Source: Brevibacterium sp. XM4083 (GTDB lineage: Bacteria > Actinomycetota > Actinomycetes > Actinomycetales > Brevibacteriaceae). From it: 64,000 bases of DNA. Below the pieces are notes generated by a model. That model had not been told where the DNA came from, made no database searches, and saw only the letters and a program-made list of their open reading frames with translations. The position numbers and the translations under genes were made by a program. The DNA is taken from assembly GCF_006489205.2 (NCBI RefSeq), contig NZ_VFYR02000003.1, positions 365,462 to 429,461 of the forward strand, read 5' to 3'. Below are positions 25,296 to 34,061 of the stretch, in pieces (the stretch's first letter is position 1; every line of letters starts with the position of its first letter).

Positions 25296-26225
25296 TCAGA
25301 ATGCGACCTGATCAGCACCTTTGAGTCCGAGCATGGCACGCGCTTCGTCAGGTGTGGCGACTTCCATCCCGAGTTCCTCGACGATTGCGCGCATCTTGGT
25401 CACCTGCTGCGCGTTCGACTCAGCCAGCCGACCCGGCCCGATCCACAGCGAGTCCTCGAGCCCCACGCGGATATGCGATCCCATCGTCACGCCCATCGTC
25501 GCCAGCGGCTGCTGGTTCCTCCCCGCGCCGAGGATCGACCACTCGTAGTCGTTGAGCAGTCGATCAGCGGTACGGCGCATGTGCATGAGATCTTCCGGGT
25601 GGCCACCGATTCCGCCGAGCAGCCCGAACACCGACTGCACGAACAATGGCCCCTGCGCCAATCCGCGATCCTGGAAATGGGCAAGCGAGTACACGTGCGA
25701 GATGTCGTAGCACTCGAATTCGAAGCGCGTGCCGTTGGCGTTGCCGATCTCGAGGATGCGCTCGATGTCGGCAAAAGTGTTCTTGAAGACGAGGTCACGG
25801 GAGTTCTCGAGGTGCACTCGCTCCCATTCGTGGTGGAAATCCGGATACTTGTCGAGCATCGGGAAGAGTCCGAAGTTCATCGACCCCATGTTGAGGCTCG
25901 CCAGCTCCGGCTTGAATGTCGCCACCGGCTGCATTCGCTCCTCGACGCTCATGTGCGGCGACCCTCCGGTGGTGATGTTGACGACCGCATCGCTGTTCGC
26001 CGCGACCTTCTCGAGCACCGGAGCGAAGTGCTCCGGTTCCTGAGAGGGTCGTCCGTCCTTCGGGTCACGCGTGTGCAGATGGAGGATTGCCGCGCCCGCC
26101 TCGGCGGCACCGATGGCGGCATCAGCGATCTCATCCTGAGTGACGGGAAGGTGAGGTGACATCGTGGGAGTGTGGATGGCGCCCGTGACCGCCGAGGTGA
26201 TGATGACTTTGCGTGGTTGTGCCAT
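25296..26225 (-). CDS. Beta-keto acid cleavage enzyme (BKACE, formerly DUF849)
   Basis: A 309-residue TIM-barrel zinc enzyme. The BKACE zinc motif HLHTRD gives His49 and His51; the third ligand is the Glu in VGLEDSLWIGPGRLAESN. Other conserved parts are VIITSAVTGAIHTP, NITTGGS, LASLNMGSMNFG and ECYDISHVY. BKACEs condense a 3-oxo acid with acetyl-CoA, giving acetoacetate and a new CoA ester. The downstream SDR, which would make a 3-oxo acid from a 3-hydroxy acid, the carrier and the LacI regulator form a self-contained pathway. Specificity in this family is set by few residues and cannot be read here. Confidence 0.9.
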   Translation of the reverse strand: MAQPRKVIITSAVTGAIHTPTMSPHLPVTQDEIADAAIGAAEAGAAILHLHTRDPKDGRPSQEPEHFAPVLEKVAANSDAVVNITTGGSPHMSVEERMQPVATFKPELASLNMGSMNFGLFPMLDKYPDFHHEWERVHLENSRDLVFKNTFADIERILEIGNANGTRFEFECYDISHVYSLAHFQDRGLAQGPLFVQSVFGLLGGIGGHPEDLMHMRRTADRLLNDYEWSILGAGRNQQPLATMGVTMGSHIRVGLEDSLWIGPGRLAESNAQQVTKMRAIVEELGMEVATPDEARAMLGLKGADQVAF

Positions 26226-26278
26226 GACTTCGAGTTCCTCTGGAATCAGTGATCGAATGAGATGAAGGGGCGAACAGC

Positions 26279-27052
26279 TCAGTAGAGCTTCTCCGTGTTG
26301 CCGTCGACGGCCATCGCCTGCCCACTGACATGTGAGGCCATCGCCGACGCGAGGAACACCGCCATATTGCCGATGTCATCGGCATCAGCGAGCTTTCCGA
26401 GGGAGGACTGCCCGGTGTAGAGCTCGGTGACTTCAGCCACGGTCGTGCCCAGCATCTCAGCCTTCGCCGCGATGACACCGTCAATGCGCGGACCGCCGAC
26501 CGCTCCGGGGCAGATGGCGTTGCACCGGATCCCCTCAGGTCCCAGTTCGATGGCCAGGGTCTTCGTCAGTCCGACAACAGCCCATTTCGACGCCGAGTAC
26601 GGGCTGCGACCGGCCATGCCCAGTCGCCCCGCAGCCGACGACAGATTGACGATGGACGGCCTCTCGCTCTTGCGCAGCAGTGGTAGGAAATGTTTGATGC
26701 AGTAGAACTGACTGTGGATATTGACGTCGAAGGTCGACAGCCACGCGGCAGACTCGAGGGTTTCGACCGGTCCTGTCGGGCCGGCTATCCCGGCATTGTT
26801 GACGAGGACGTCGAGTCCTCCCCACTCGGCGTTCACTTCGGCGGCGAGTGCGTTGACCTCATCTTCGGCTGCGGCATTCGACACCGTGGTGCGCAGGCCG
26901 GCGCCGCGAGCTTCGGTTGCCGCCGCTTCATCGACATCGGTCACCCACACTCGCGCGCCGACGTGGCGGAAGCGCTCGGCGATCGCTCGCCCGATGCCGG
27001 CGGCTCCCGCAGTGATGAGGACGCGGGCGTCATCGAGTTCGAACATGTCCAT
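26279..27052 (-). CDS. SDR-family 3-hydroxyacid dehydrogenase candidate
   Basis: A 257-residue classical SDR. Motifs are the cofactor loop ITAGAAGIGRAIAERF, NNAGIAGPTGPVE, the catalytic Ser in NLSSAAGRLGM, YSASK, and CPGAVGGPRIDGV after the active site. ATG 27052 has AAAGGA 6 bases upstream; the ATG six bases later is the alternative. Next to BKACE it plausibly oxidises the 3-hydroxy acid substrate to the 3-oxo acid. It shares the minus-strand order lacI-MFS-SDR-BKACE. Base composition here looks lower in GC than in flanking genes. Confidence 0.82.
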   Translation of the reverse strand: MDMFELDDARVLITAGAAGIGRAIAERFRHVGARVWVTDVDEAAATEARGAGLRTTVSNAAAEDEVNALAAEVNAEWGGLDVLVNNAGIAGPTGPVETLESAAWLSTFDVNIHSQFYCIKHFLPLLRKSERPSIVNLSSAAGRLGMAGRSPYSASKWAVVGLTKTLAIELGPEGIRCNAICPGAVGGPRIDGVIAAKAEMLGTTVAEVTELYTGQSSLGKLADADDIGNMAVFLASAMASHVSGQAMAVDGNTEKLY

Positions 27053-27093
27053 GGCTGGTCCTTTCGCTGTGTCTGCGGTGTCGATCATCGGGA

Positions 27094-28449
27094 TCACTGC
27101 CCGGGGTGAGGCGTCGGGGTCCGACCGGGCGATTCGGCGACATCGCTGCGGTCGGTCTCGTGTCCCTGCTTGAGGAACGGGATGAGGCACGCGCCGATCA
27201 CGCAGACCCCGACGATGAGCCAGAGGCCGGAGACTGCCGAACCGGTCAGATCCTCCATATACCCCATGATGTAGGGTCCGAGGAATCCGCCGAGCAGCCC
27301 GATCGTGTTGACGAGCGCGAGTCCGGCCGCGAGGCTGACGCCGGTGAGTCGCGTTGCGGGGAACGTGAAGAGGATCGGCTGCAGCACGAAGAAGTTGAAG
27401 GCCGCGAGGGAGAAGCCGATGAGCCCGAGCACAGGTCCCCCGATCGCCCCGATGATGTAGCCGACGATGATGCCGATCATGGCAGCCAGCGCGATGCGCT
27501 TCGACATGCTGGCGGTCTTCGCGAACCGCGGCAGGATGAGGGCGCCGACCGCGGAGAACACCCAGGGAACGGCAGTGAGGAGTCCGATCTCGATCGAGCT
27601 CATCTCACCCCAGCTGCCGATGATCGACGGCAGGAAGAAGTTGAGGGCGTACACCGCCAGTTGGTGACCGAAGTAGATGCCGATGACGAGGATGATCTGC
27701 CGGTCCCGGACGATGTCGATGAGCCGGTGGTTCGCCGCCCCCGATGCTCCCGCCTGTTCTTCGGCAGCGATGGTCTTCTCCAGTCGGTCAGCTTCCTCGG
27801 GAGTGAGGAACTTCGCCTGGCGGGGACCATCGGGCAGGAATTTCCAGACGACGAAGGCGAGGAAGCACGCCGGCAGACCTTCGATGAGGAACATCCACTG
27901 CCACCCGTGCAGTCCGAGGAACCCGTCCATCGTCAGAAGCAGTCCGCCGATCGGAGCGCCGACGATGTTCGCGATGGAGACGCCGAGGAGGAACGCACCG
28001 TTGGCCTTGGCCCGGTCCTTCACGGTGAACCATTTCGTCAGGTAGTACATGACACCGGGGAAGAGTCCGGCCTCGGCGATGCCGAGCAGCATGCGAAGGA
28101 TGTAGAACGACCATTCGCCCTGGACGAACATCATCGCCGCTGAGATCAGGCCCCAGGTGATCATGATCCGCATGATCCACCAGCGTGCACCGACCTTGTG
28201 CATGATGATGTTCGAGGGGACCTCGAAGAGCGCGTAGGTGAGGAAGAAGAGTCCGGCACCGATTCCGTAGGCTGTCGCGGAGATTCCCAGGTCGATCTCC
28301 AGGCGGTCCTTGGCCATCCCGATGTTCGTCCGGTCGAGGAACGCGAGAATGTAGGCGGCGATGAGCAGCGGCATGAGCCGGGCGAAGATCACCCGATTGA
28401 GGACTTCGGGTGGGCGAGGGGCTGTCCTCGGATTCGCAGAGTTCGACAT
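27094..28449 (-). CDS. MFS carrier, anion:cation symporter type
   Basis: A 451-residue, 12-helix major facilitator. The first loop FLDRTNIGMAKDRLEIDLGISATAYGIGAGLFF and VPSNIIMHKVGARWWIMRIMITWG are characteristic of the ACS group (tartrate, phthalate and hydroxy-acid carriers). The central loop (about residues 205-250) is charged. AAGGAA precedes the ATG. It lies between the LacI regulator and the SDR/BKACE genes and most likely imports the organic acid they degrade. Confidence 0.87.
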   Translation of the reverse strand: MSNSANPRTAPRPPEVLNRVIFARLMPLLIAAYILAFLDRTNIGMAKDRLEIDLGISATAYGIGAGLFFLTYALFEVPSNIIMHKVGARWWIMRIMITWGLISAAMMFVQGEWSFYILRMLLGIAEAGLFPGVMYYLTKWFTVKDRAKANGAFLLGVSIANIVGAPIGGLLLTMDGFLGLHGWQWMFLIEGLPACFLAFVVWKFLPDGPRQAKFLTPEEADRLEKTIAAEEQAGASGAANHRLIDIVRDRQIILVIGIYFGHQLAVYALNFFLPSIIGSWGEMSSIEIGLLTAVPWVFSAVGALILPRFAKTASMSKRIALAAMIGIIVGYIIGAIGGPVLGLIGFSLAAFNFFVLQPILFTFPATRLTGVSLAAGLALVNTIGLLGGFLGPYIMGYMEDLTGSAVSGLWLIVGVCVIGACLIPFLKQGHETDRSDVAESPGRTPTPHPGQ

Positions 28450-28527
28450 GATGTTCCTTCGTGAGAGTGGATCCGGTTCGGCTGCGCTGCCGAACCTCAG
28501 GTGCGCAGGTGCGCCGGAGGCTGAGAG

Positions 28528-29610
28528 TCAGCCTCGGTGCGAACGGGTGGTCAGAGCGTTGAAGGTCTCAGGGTTGCAGCCGCAGCTCGTGCCGATATGG
28601 AGAGCATGCGCGCAGATCACCGTGCGTGCGGAGGTTCCCGGATCGGAGATCCGCTCAAGGAGCACGCTGAATGCCGTGGTAGCCATCTCGACGACCGGTT
28701 GCACGACTGTCGTCAGTCCCATCAGGGGCGAGCGCGAGCGCGCAAGACCGTCGCTGCCGACGACGATGAGGTCATCGGGGATGTCGATGCCGTTGACGAG
28801 CGAGTGTTCGATGATGCCCAGTGCGACCTCGTCCGAGCCGCAGACGATTGCTTCGGGGCGGTCCCGCGGATCTGCGAGCAGCTCTTCGGCGGCGACCCGT
28901 CCCCCGTTGCGGTTGAGCGGAGTGCTCACCCGCCAGCGACCGGGAATGACGATCCCATGATCGGCGGCCGTGGCGATGAACGAGGTTTCACGGGTCGCCG
29001 AGGCGGTCGAGAATCGAGGACCGATGACCGTGGCGATCCGACTGACGCCGTGGTCGAGCACGTGAGTCATGAGTTCCCGCGCGGCTCGTTCGTCGTCGAT
29101 CCCGATGAAGCTCGCGTCTGCGTGCTCGACGGTGCGGGAAAGGTTGACGACCGGGATCTTGGCAGCGCTGAGCGTGCCGTGCAGACGCGCGTCAAGACGC
29201 ATCCCGCCGGTCGAGATCACGCCGTCGACGTTGCGCGCAGCCATGGTCGCGGCCACGTGGGCAAGGCGTTCGGGATCGTCGCCGGTGGTGGAGACGAAGA
29301 CGTCGAATCCCTCTTCGGCGGCGGCTTCGATGATCGCCTGTGCCCAGTGCATGTGCATGTAGTTGACCATCGAGGGCACGATGAGTCCGATGACGCGGGT
29401 GAGCGTTCGGTTGTGCTTCGCCGTCGTCAGCGGAGACCGGTAGCCGAGTTCGTTCGCCGTCTCGATGACGTGTCGGCGCACCGTCGAGGACACGCCCTGC
29501 TTGCCGTTGAAGACATAGCTGACGGTAGCGGTGGAGACGCCGCAGGCGCGCGCCACCTGGGCCGCGGAGACTCGCGGTCGAGGTTTCGCCGTCCGGTTGT
29601 CGTTGTGCAT
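28528..29610 (-). CDS. LacI-family transcriptional regulator
   Basis: A 360-residue LacI/GalR regulator. The N-terminal HTH and hinge read VSAAQVARACGVSTATVSYVFNGKQGVS then RRHVIETANELGYR; the effector domain has the periplasmic-binding fold (IGLIVPSMVNYMHMHW, GVISTGGMRLDA, IPDDLIVVGSDGLARS). Start ATG 29610 is chosen because GAAGGA lies 7 bases upstream; the next ATG at 29652 has no ribosome site. It heads the MFS-SDR-BKACE run and is presumably its ligand-responsive repressor. Confidence 0.88.
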   Translation of the reverse strand: MHNDNRTAKPRPRVSAAQVARACGVSTATVSYVFNGKQGVSSTVRRHVIETANELGYRSPLTTAKHNRTLTRVIGLIVPSMVNYMHMHWAQAIIEAAAEEGFDVFVSTTGDDPERLAHVAATMAARNVDGVISTGGMRLDARLHGTLSAAKIPVVNLSRTVEHADASFIGIDDERAARELMTHVLDHGVSRIATVIGPRFSTASATRETSFIATAADHGIVIPGRWRVSTPLNRNGGRVAAEELLADPRDRPEAIVCGSDEVALGIIEHSLVNGIDIPDDLIVVGSDGLARSRSPLMGLTTVVQPVVEMATTAFSVLLERISDPGTSARTVICAHALHIGTSCGCNPETFNALTTRSHRG

Positions 29611-29672
29611 CGTCTGGTCCTTCACGTCCTTGTGCAGATCGAATACTGCCATTGGACGCCCACTCACATTCG

Positions 29673-29689
29673 TTAAGCAATGTTAAGCA
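29673..29689. promoter_or_regulatory. TTAAGCA direct repeat upstream of lacI
   Basis: TTAAGCA occurs at 29673-29679 and 29683-29689, spaced exactly 10 bases, in an AT-richer patch about 65 bases before the lacI start. It may be a promoter element or binding site; it is not the symmetrical operator usual for LacI proteins. Confidence 0.35.
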
Positions 29690-29715
29690 GCAGGAAGGGG
29701 CTCTGACGATGCGGC

Positions 29716-30657
29716 CTACTCCTCCGCGCCGAGATCCGAGCGGCCCCGCGCCTGGGACATGTAACCGGCCTTGGCACGGCGGGGAACGACGACGACGGGG
29801 ACCGGCGAATTCTGCAGGATCCGCATCGCGTGGCTGCCGAGTGACACCCGTTTGAGCGTGCCGAGCCCCGAGGATCCGAGCATCATCACCTCGGGGTGCT
29901 CCCAGCCGATGCTCTCGAGCGCGGCCGCCCAGTTCGGCCCGGTGCCGATCGCGACCTCCGTCTCCCCCGGGTTGATGTGGAGCTGGCCGATCGAGCAGAG
30001 GATCTCATCGGTGTCGCGGCGGACGACCTTCGTCCACTCGTCGACGATCCCCGCCTCGGCGTTGAGCCCGATGCTCGCCGCCGACAGCACACGCGAACGC
30101 GGAGCGAACGACGCGATGCGGAAGGGAACCCCGGACTCCTGGGAGACGAACGCGGCACCGAGGATGAGCTCCGCCGAGGTCGACGATCCGCTGTAGGCCG
30201 CGGTGATCCGCTTGAGCCTCGCCCCCGCCTCGGCGCGGAACCCCAGAGGGGCGAGGACGACGGGCAGCTCCGCACTGTGGAGGAGTCCGTTCGTCACCGA
30301 CCCGAGCGTGATCCGCCCGTCCCGACCGTCGGCGGCCGAACCGACGACGAGCCGGTACGCCCCGACGCGGCGGCAGACCTCGAGCAGGCCGCGGCGGGAG
30401 GAGCGGGCCGCGTGGACGATGTAATCGGCCTCGATGTCATCGGGAATGAGCGGTCGCACCTCCTCAAGGGACGCCTCGGCGACGGTGCGGATATAGGACT
30501 GGAACTCCTGGTCGACCTTGTCGCGGTTCGGCGGCCACGCCGTCGAACTCACCGACACCAGGGTGAGTGAGCGACTGTACGACCGGGCGAGCACGACTCC
30601 GAGCTCGACCGCGGAAGCGTTCTCCTGACCTGGGGCGACACCGACGACGATGCTCAT
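29716..30657 (-). CDS. Tandem universal stress protein (UspA x2)
   Basis: A 313-residue protein made of two Usp domains, roughly residues 1-145 and 150-295. The nucleotide-binding loop is seen best in the second domain, VMMLGSSGLGTLKRVSLGSHAMRILQNSPVPVVVVP; the first has YRLVVGSAADGRDGRITLGSVTNGLLHSAELPVVLAP. The ATG overlaps the permease stop (30654-30657), so the two genes are coupled. Usp domains coupled to APC permeases are thought to modulate transport or respond to starvation. Confidence 0.88.
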   Translation of the reverse strand: MSIVVGVAPGQENASAVELGVVLARSYSRSLTLVSVSSTAWPPNRDKVDQEFQSYIRTVAEASLEEVRPLIPDDIEADYIVHAARSSRRGLLEVCRRVGAYRLVVGSAADGRDGRITLGSVTNGLLHSAELPVVLAPLGFRAEAGARLKRITAAYSGSSTSAELILGAAFVSQESGVPFRIASFAPRSRVLSAASIGLNAEAGIVDEWTKVVRRDTDEILCSIGQLHINPGETEVAIGTGPNWAAALESIGWEHPEVMMLGSSGLGTLKRVSLGSHAMRILQNSPVPVVVVPRRAKAGYMSQARGRSDLGAEE

Positions 30658-32090
30658 CGCTGACCTCCTGCGGCGTCGCGGTCGGCGGCGGCCATCTGCT
30701 TGCCGAGAACCGAGTTCTTCCGGCCGAAGACGAGGTAGAGGCCGATGATGACCGCCGTCCACACGACGAACACGACGATGGTGATCGGGCGCAGGCTACT
30801 GATGATCCACAGGCAGCCGAGGATCGAGAGGATCGGCAGGACCGGGTAGAAGGGCACCTTGAAGCCGCGTTCGAGGTTCGGTTCGCGCACGCGGAGGATG
30901 ATGACGGCGAGGGCGACGACGACGAAGGCGACGAGGGTGCCGATGCTCGTCATCTCGGCGAGGAAGTTGATCGGGATGAAGCCCGCAAGGATGGCAATGA
31001 CGACGGAGACGACGATCGTGCCCTTGACCGGGGTCAGCGTGCGGGGGTTGACGTCCTGGAAGAGCTTGGGCATCATCCCGTCGCGAGACATCGTGAAGAG
31101 GATGCGGCTCTGACCGTAGATCGAGACGAGGGTGACGCTGAAGATCGAGATGACGGCACCGGCGGCCACCACGGTGCCGGGCCACGTCGAGCCGACGATG
31201 TTCTCGAGGATCGCCGACAGTCCGGCATCCTGCCCCTCGAACTCCTCCCACGGCTGCGCGCCGAGGGCGGCGACGGCGACGAGGACGTAGACGGAGGTGA
31301 TGATGAGCAGGGCGAAGATCAGCGCCTTGGGCATCGTCTTCTTCGGATTCTTCGTCTCATCGCCGGCCGTGGCGACGGCGTCCATGCCGACGTAGCTGAA
31401 GAAGATGATGCCGGCGCCGGAGACGACGCCGGAGAGACCGAACGGAGCGAAGTTCGCGAAGTTGTCGGAGTTCCAGCCGGTGAGGCCGACGACGATGAAG
31501 AAGACGAGAACGGCGACCTTGATGCACACCATGACGGTGTTGACGACGACCGATTCGCCGGTGCCGCGGACGAGGAGGAAGCAGCACATCGCGAGCAGAA
31601 GGATCGCGGGAAGGTTGACGATGCCGCCCTCCTCCGGGGCGTAGGCGAGCGCGTCGGGGATCTGGAAGCCGAAGAGGTTGAAGAGGAGCTGGTTGACGTA
31701 CTGCGACCAGCCGACGGCGACGGCGGCCCCGGCCACGCCGTATTCGAGGAGAAGACACGCGGCCACGCCCATTGCGGGAAGCTCACCGAGGGTGGCGTAC
31801 GCGTACGAGTAGGAGGACCCCGACACCGGCACGCTGCCGGCGAGCTCGGCGTAGCAGATCACCGCGAGACCGGCGACGACGCCGGCGATGACGAAGGACC
31901 AGATGACGGCCGGACCGGCGACGGGCACCGATTCGGAGAGGATGAAGAAGATGCCCGTGCCGATCGTCGATCCGACGCCGATCATCGTCAGGGAGAAGAG
32001 CCCGATAGTGCGCTTGAGGTCGCTGCCGGACTCCTCGCTGTCGCGCGGCACCGGTTTCACTCGGAAGAGCTGTTGTCGCAGGGTGGCCAT
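30654..32090 (-). CDS. APC-superfamily amino acid permease
   Basis: A 478-residue permease with about 12 helices. The APC signature GVGSTIGTGIFFILSESVPVAGPAVIWSFVIAG (unwound TM1 substrate site) and AELAGSVPVSGSSYSYAYATLGE are clear, together with FFSYVGMDAVATAGDETKNPKKTMPKAL, typical of the cationic amino acid transporter-like branch. ATG 32090 follows GGAAGGAC. It is translationally coupled to the Usp gene. Substrate is an amino acid or related amine; which one is not evident. Confidence 0.9.
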   Translation of the reverse strand: MATLRQQLFRVKPVPRDSEESGSDLKRTIGLFSLTMIGVGSTIGTGIFFILSESVPVAGPAVIWSFVIAGVVAGLAVICYAELAGSVPVSGSSYSYAYATLGELPAMGVAACLLLEYGVAGAAVAVGWSQYVNQLLFNLFGFQIPDALAYAPEEGGIVNLPAILLLAMCCFLLVRGTGESVVVNTVMVCIKVAVLVFFIVVGLTGWNSDNFANFAPFGLSGVVSGAGIIFFSYVGMDAVATAGDETKNPKKTMPKALIFALLIITSVYVLVAVAALGAQPWEEFEGQDAGLSAILENIVGSTWPGTVVAAGAVISIFSVTLVSIYGQSRILFTMSRDGMMPKLFQDVNPRTLTPVKGTIVVSVVIAILAGFIPINFLAEMTSIGTLVAFVVVALAVIILRVREPNLERGFKVPFYPVLPILSILGCLWIISSLRPITIVVFVVWTAVIIGLYLVFGRKNSVLGKQMAAADRDAAGGQR

Positions 32091-32396
32091 GACCGTCCTT
32101 CCCGACGTCATCGTCGTTGTTGCAGGGCGCGACGCCGAACCGCCGATCGGTCGCAGCAGGCCGCGCAAGTCACTTCTGTTATGCAGACCTTAGTCGACTG
32201 TGCGCCGATCGACGGATGAGCCAGGCGAATTGATGCGATGTCTTCGCGGGTCGCGGGGTGTGCGCGCGAGCGAGCGCCGTCGACCGCCATCGTTATTCAA
32301 CCAAATGGTTGACAAAAACCCTGCGCAGCCCTACCGTTGTAATCAACCGAATGGTTGAGAAGCCGTTCACTGGCGACGGCAGCCGAAGGAGGTGCG
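32091..32396. promoter_or_regulatory. Divergent intergenic region between permease and arsR
   Basis: A 306-base gap between the minus-strand permease and plus-strand arsR. The right half holds the arsR promoter and two palindromic operators (annotated separately). The left half shows no convincing gene; it must contain the permease promoter, but I see no strong consensus there. Confidence 0.6.
32297..32358 (+). promoter_or_regulatory. arsR promoter with two TCAACC-N4-GGTTGA operators
   Basis: Two 16-bp palindromes, TCAACCAAATGGTTGA (32297-32312) and TCAACCGAATGGTTGA (32343-32358), are spaced 46 bases start to start. A -35 box TTGACA (32309-32314) overlaps the first; TACCGT (32332-32337), 17 bases later, is a -10 box; the second operator covers the predicted transcription start. 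The layout is classic autorepression by the ArsR protein encoded next. Confidence 0.85.
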
Positions 32397-32762
32397 GTGA
32401 CCGACCAACTGTCGAAGGTGTTCGCGGCGCTGTCGGACCCCACGCGCAGGGACATCGTCGCCCGCCTCAGCGTGGCCGACGCCACGGTGAGCGAACTCGC
32501 CGAGCCCTACGACGTCAGCGTCCAGGCGGTGTCGAAGCATCTCAAGGTGCTCGAGGACTCGGGACTCGTCACGCGCTCCCGGGACGCCCAGCGTCGACCA
32601 GTCCATCTCGAGGACAACGTCTTCGATCTCATGACGAAATGGATCGAGCGCTACCAACACCAAGCCGAGGAGCGCTACCAGCGCCTCGACGCGGTACTCG
32701 ACGAGATGGCCGCGGACGAGGACGGGGAGGACGCGAACCCGGGGACCGCCTCGGCGAGCTGA
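32397..32762 (+). CDS. ArsR-family regulator (SRPBCC-associated type)
   Basis: A 121-residue winged-helix protein: LSKVFAALSDPTRRDIVARLS, then VSELAEPYDVSVQAVSKHLKVLEDSGLV (recognition helix), and the beta wing RDAQRRPVHLE. No ArsR metal-binding CxC motif is present, consistent with the non-metal subgroup that partners AHSA1 proteins. The GTG at 32397 has AAGGAGG 5 bases upstream. It is followed by the SRPBCC gene (60-base gap) and preceded by two matching operators, so autoregulation is expected. Confidence 0.9.
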   Translation: MTDQLSKVFAALSDPTRRDIVARLSVADATVSELAEPYDVSVQAVSKHLKVLEDSGLVTRSRDAQRRPVHLEDNVFDLMTKWIERYQHQAEERYQRLDAVLDEMAADEDGEDANPGTASAS

Positions 32763-32822
32763 CGCCCAGCACGACCACACCACCGGAAACGATCGACCGA
32801 CACTGATGCAAAGGAGCATGAC

Positions 32823-33314
32823 ATGACCACCGACACCGATTTCAGCACGACGCGAATCGAGGCGCCCGAGGGCGTCCAGACCGTCTCGATCACCCGCGAT
32901 TTCCAGGCACCGCCGGAGAAGGTGTTCCGGGCGCACGTCGACCCGGAGCTGTTCATGAAGTGGAACGGACCCGCCGAGATCACCAACACGGTCCGCGCCT
33001 GGGATCCGACGACCGGCGGGAACTGGAGCTACGTCTCCACCGACGACAACGGCGAGTACGGATTCTTCGGCTCGTTCCACGATGTGCGCGAGAACGAGCG
33101 CATCGTCCAGACCTTCACGTACGAGGGCTTCCCCGACGCCGTGAGCCTCGAGATCCTCACGCTCACCGACCTCGGCGACGGACGCACCCGGCTGAGCTCG
33201 ACGGCGATCTTCGACTCCCTCGAGTCCCGCGACGGCATGGTCGCCTCGGGCATGGAGACCGGAATCGTCGAGGGCTATGACAAGCTCGACGCCCTGCTCG
33301 CCGAGGCGGGATGA
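32823..33314 (+). CDS. SRPBCC/AHSA1 domain protein
   Basis: A 163-residue START-like protein: VSITRDFQAPPEKVFRAHVDPELFMKWNGPAEI, GGNWSYVSTDDNGEYGFFGSFHDVRENERIVQTFTYEGFP, and the closing helix MVASGMETGIVEGYDKLDALL. ArsR-SRPBCC pairs are common in actinobacteria; the ligand is unknown. AAAGGAG precedes the ATG. A strong terminator follows immediately. Confidence 0.87.
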   Translation: MTTDTDFSTTRIEAPEGVQTVSITRDFQAPPEKVFRAHVDPELFMKWNGPAEITNTVRAWDPTTGGNWSYVSTDDNGEYGFFGSFHDVRENERIVQTFTYEGFPDAVSLEILTLTDLGDGRTRLSSTAIFDSLESRDGMVASGMETGIVEGYDKLDALLAEAG

Positions 33315-33318
33315 CCCG

Positions 33319-33356
33319 AGCTGACTCTCCCGGGACTGCTCCCGGGAGAGTCAGCT
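33319..33356. terminator. Bidirectional hairpin terminator overlapping the gntR stop codon
   Basis: A 16-bp perfect stem (AGCTGACTCTCCCGGG at 33319-33334, complement at 33341-33356), extendable by one pair, around a short loop. The 3' arm contains the TGA of the convergent GntR gene (33351-33353). The ACTCTCCCGGGA core is repeated once more just inside that gene. Confidence 0.85.
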
Positions 33357-34061
33357 GCCGGCGGCAGGACTCTCCCGGGAGCGGTCGGCGGCTTCGGCCA
33401 CCATCGCGAAGTACGCATCACGGCTGCGACGGACATGGACGGACATGAGGTCAGCGGCGGTTGCCTCCTGCCCGACGTCGACAGCGGCGAGGATCCCCCG
33501 ATGCTCCGACCACGCCTGCGACCCGCGGGTGGTGACGTTGAGCGAATACAGCCATTCGATCTTGCCCGAGATCTGTCTCAGCAGGCTGGTCAGCGACAGA
33601 CTGCCGCTGAGTTCGGCGATGGCGAAATGGAAGCGCATGTTGAGTTCGGCGAGCTCGTCGAAGCGCTGCCGCGCGATGACAGCATCACCGTCGTCGAGGA
33701 TCACCGTGATCTCCTTGCGCACCTGCCGCCACTGCGCATCGGTCGCCCCGCCGCTGCTCTGCGCGGCCGCCCGCTTCGCCGCCTTCCGTGCCGTCGCCGA
33801 TTCGAGGACGTTGCGGATCTCGAAGAGGTCCTCGGCGTCATCGACCGGCGAGGGGGCGACCACACTGCCGACGTACGGCCGGGATTCGACGAGCCCTTCG
33901 GACTCGAGCGCCCGCAGCGCCTCGCGGATCGGGATGCGAGACACCGCGTAGTGGGTGGCGAGCGCCGCCTCCCGCAGCTTCGTGCCGGGTGGCAGCACAC
34001 CGGCGATGATGTCGTGACGCAGCAGCGCACCGACGGCGGCGGCACTCGACCCGCTCATCAT
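33351..34061 (-). CDS. GntR-family regulator, FCD subfamily
   Basis: A 236-residue FCD-type regulator. HTH: LLRHDIIAGVLPPGTKLREAALATHYAVSRIPIREALRALESEGLVESRP. The effector domain includes NMRFHFAIAELSGS and WSEHRGILAAV with metal-site residues. Start ATGATG at 34061/34058 overlaps the TGA of ggt, so it is translated from the ggt transcript. The palindromic TTGTATACAA/TTGCATACAA sites upstream of ggt are its probable operators, making the unit self-regulated. Confidence 0.87.
   Translation of the reverse strand: MMSGSSAAAVGALLRHDIIAGVLPPGTKLREAALATHYAVSRIPIREALRALESEGLVESRPYVGSVVAPSPVDDAEDLFEIRNVLESATARKAAKRAAAQSSGGATDAQWRQVRKEITVILDDGDAVIARQRFDELAELNMRFHFAIAELSGSLSLTSLLRQISGKIEWLYSLNVTTRGSQAWSEHRGILAAVDVGQEATAADLMSVHVRRSRDAYFAMVAEAADRSRESPAAGS

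Noticed and set aside
29611..29667. Longer start for the LacI regulator
   Set aside because: No ribosome site before ATG 29652 or the start at 29667, while ATG 29610 has GAAGGA at good spacing and places the HTH at a usual position.
30567..32219. 550-codon open frame opposite the APC permease
   Set aside because: Asp/Glu/Arg-rich compositional translation; the minus-strand permease and Usp are clear.
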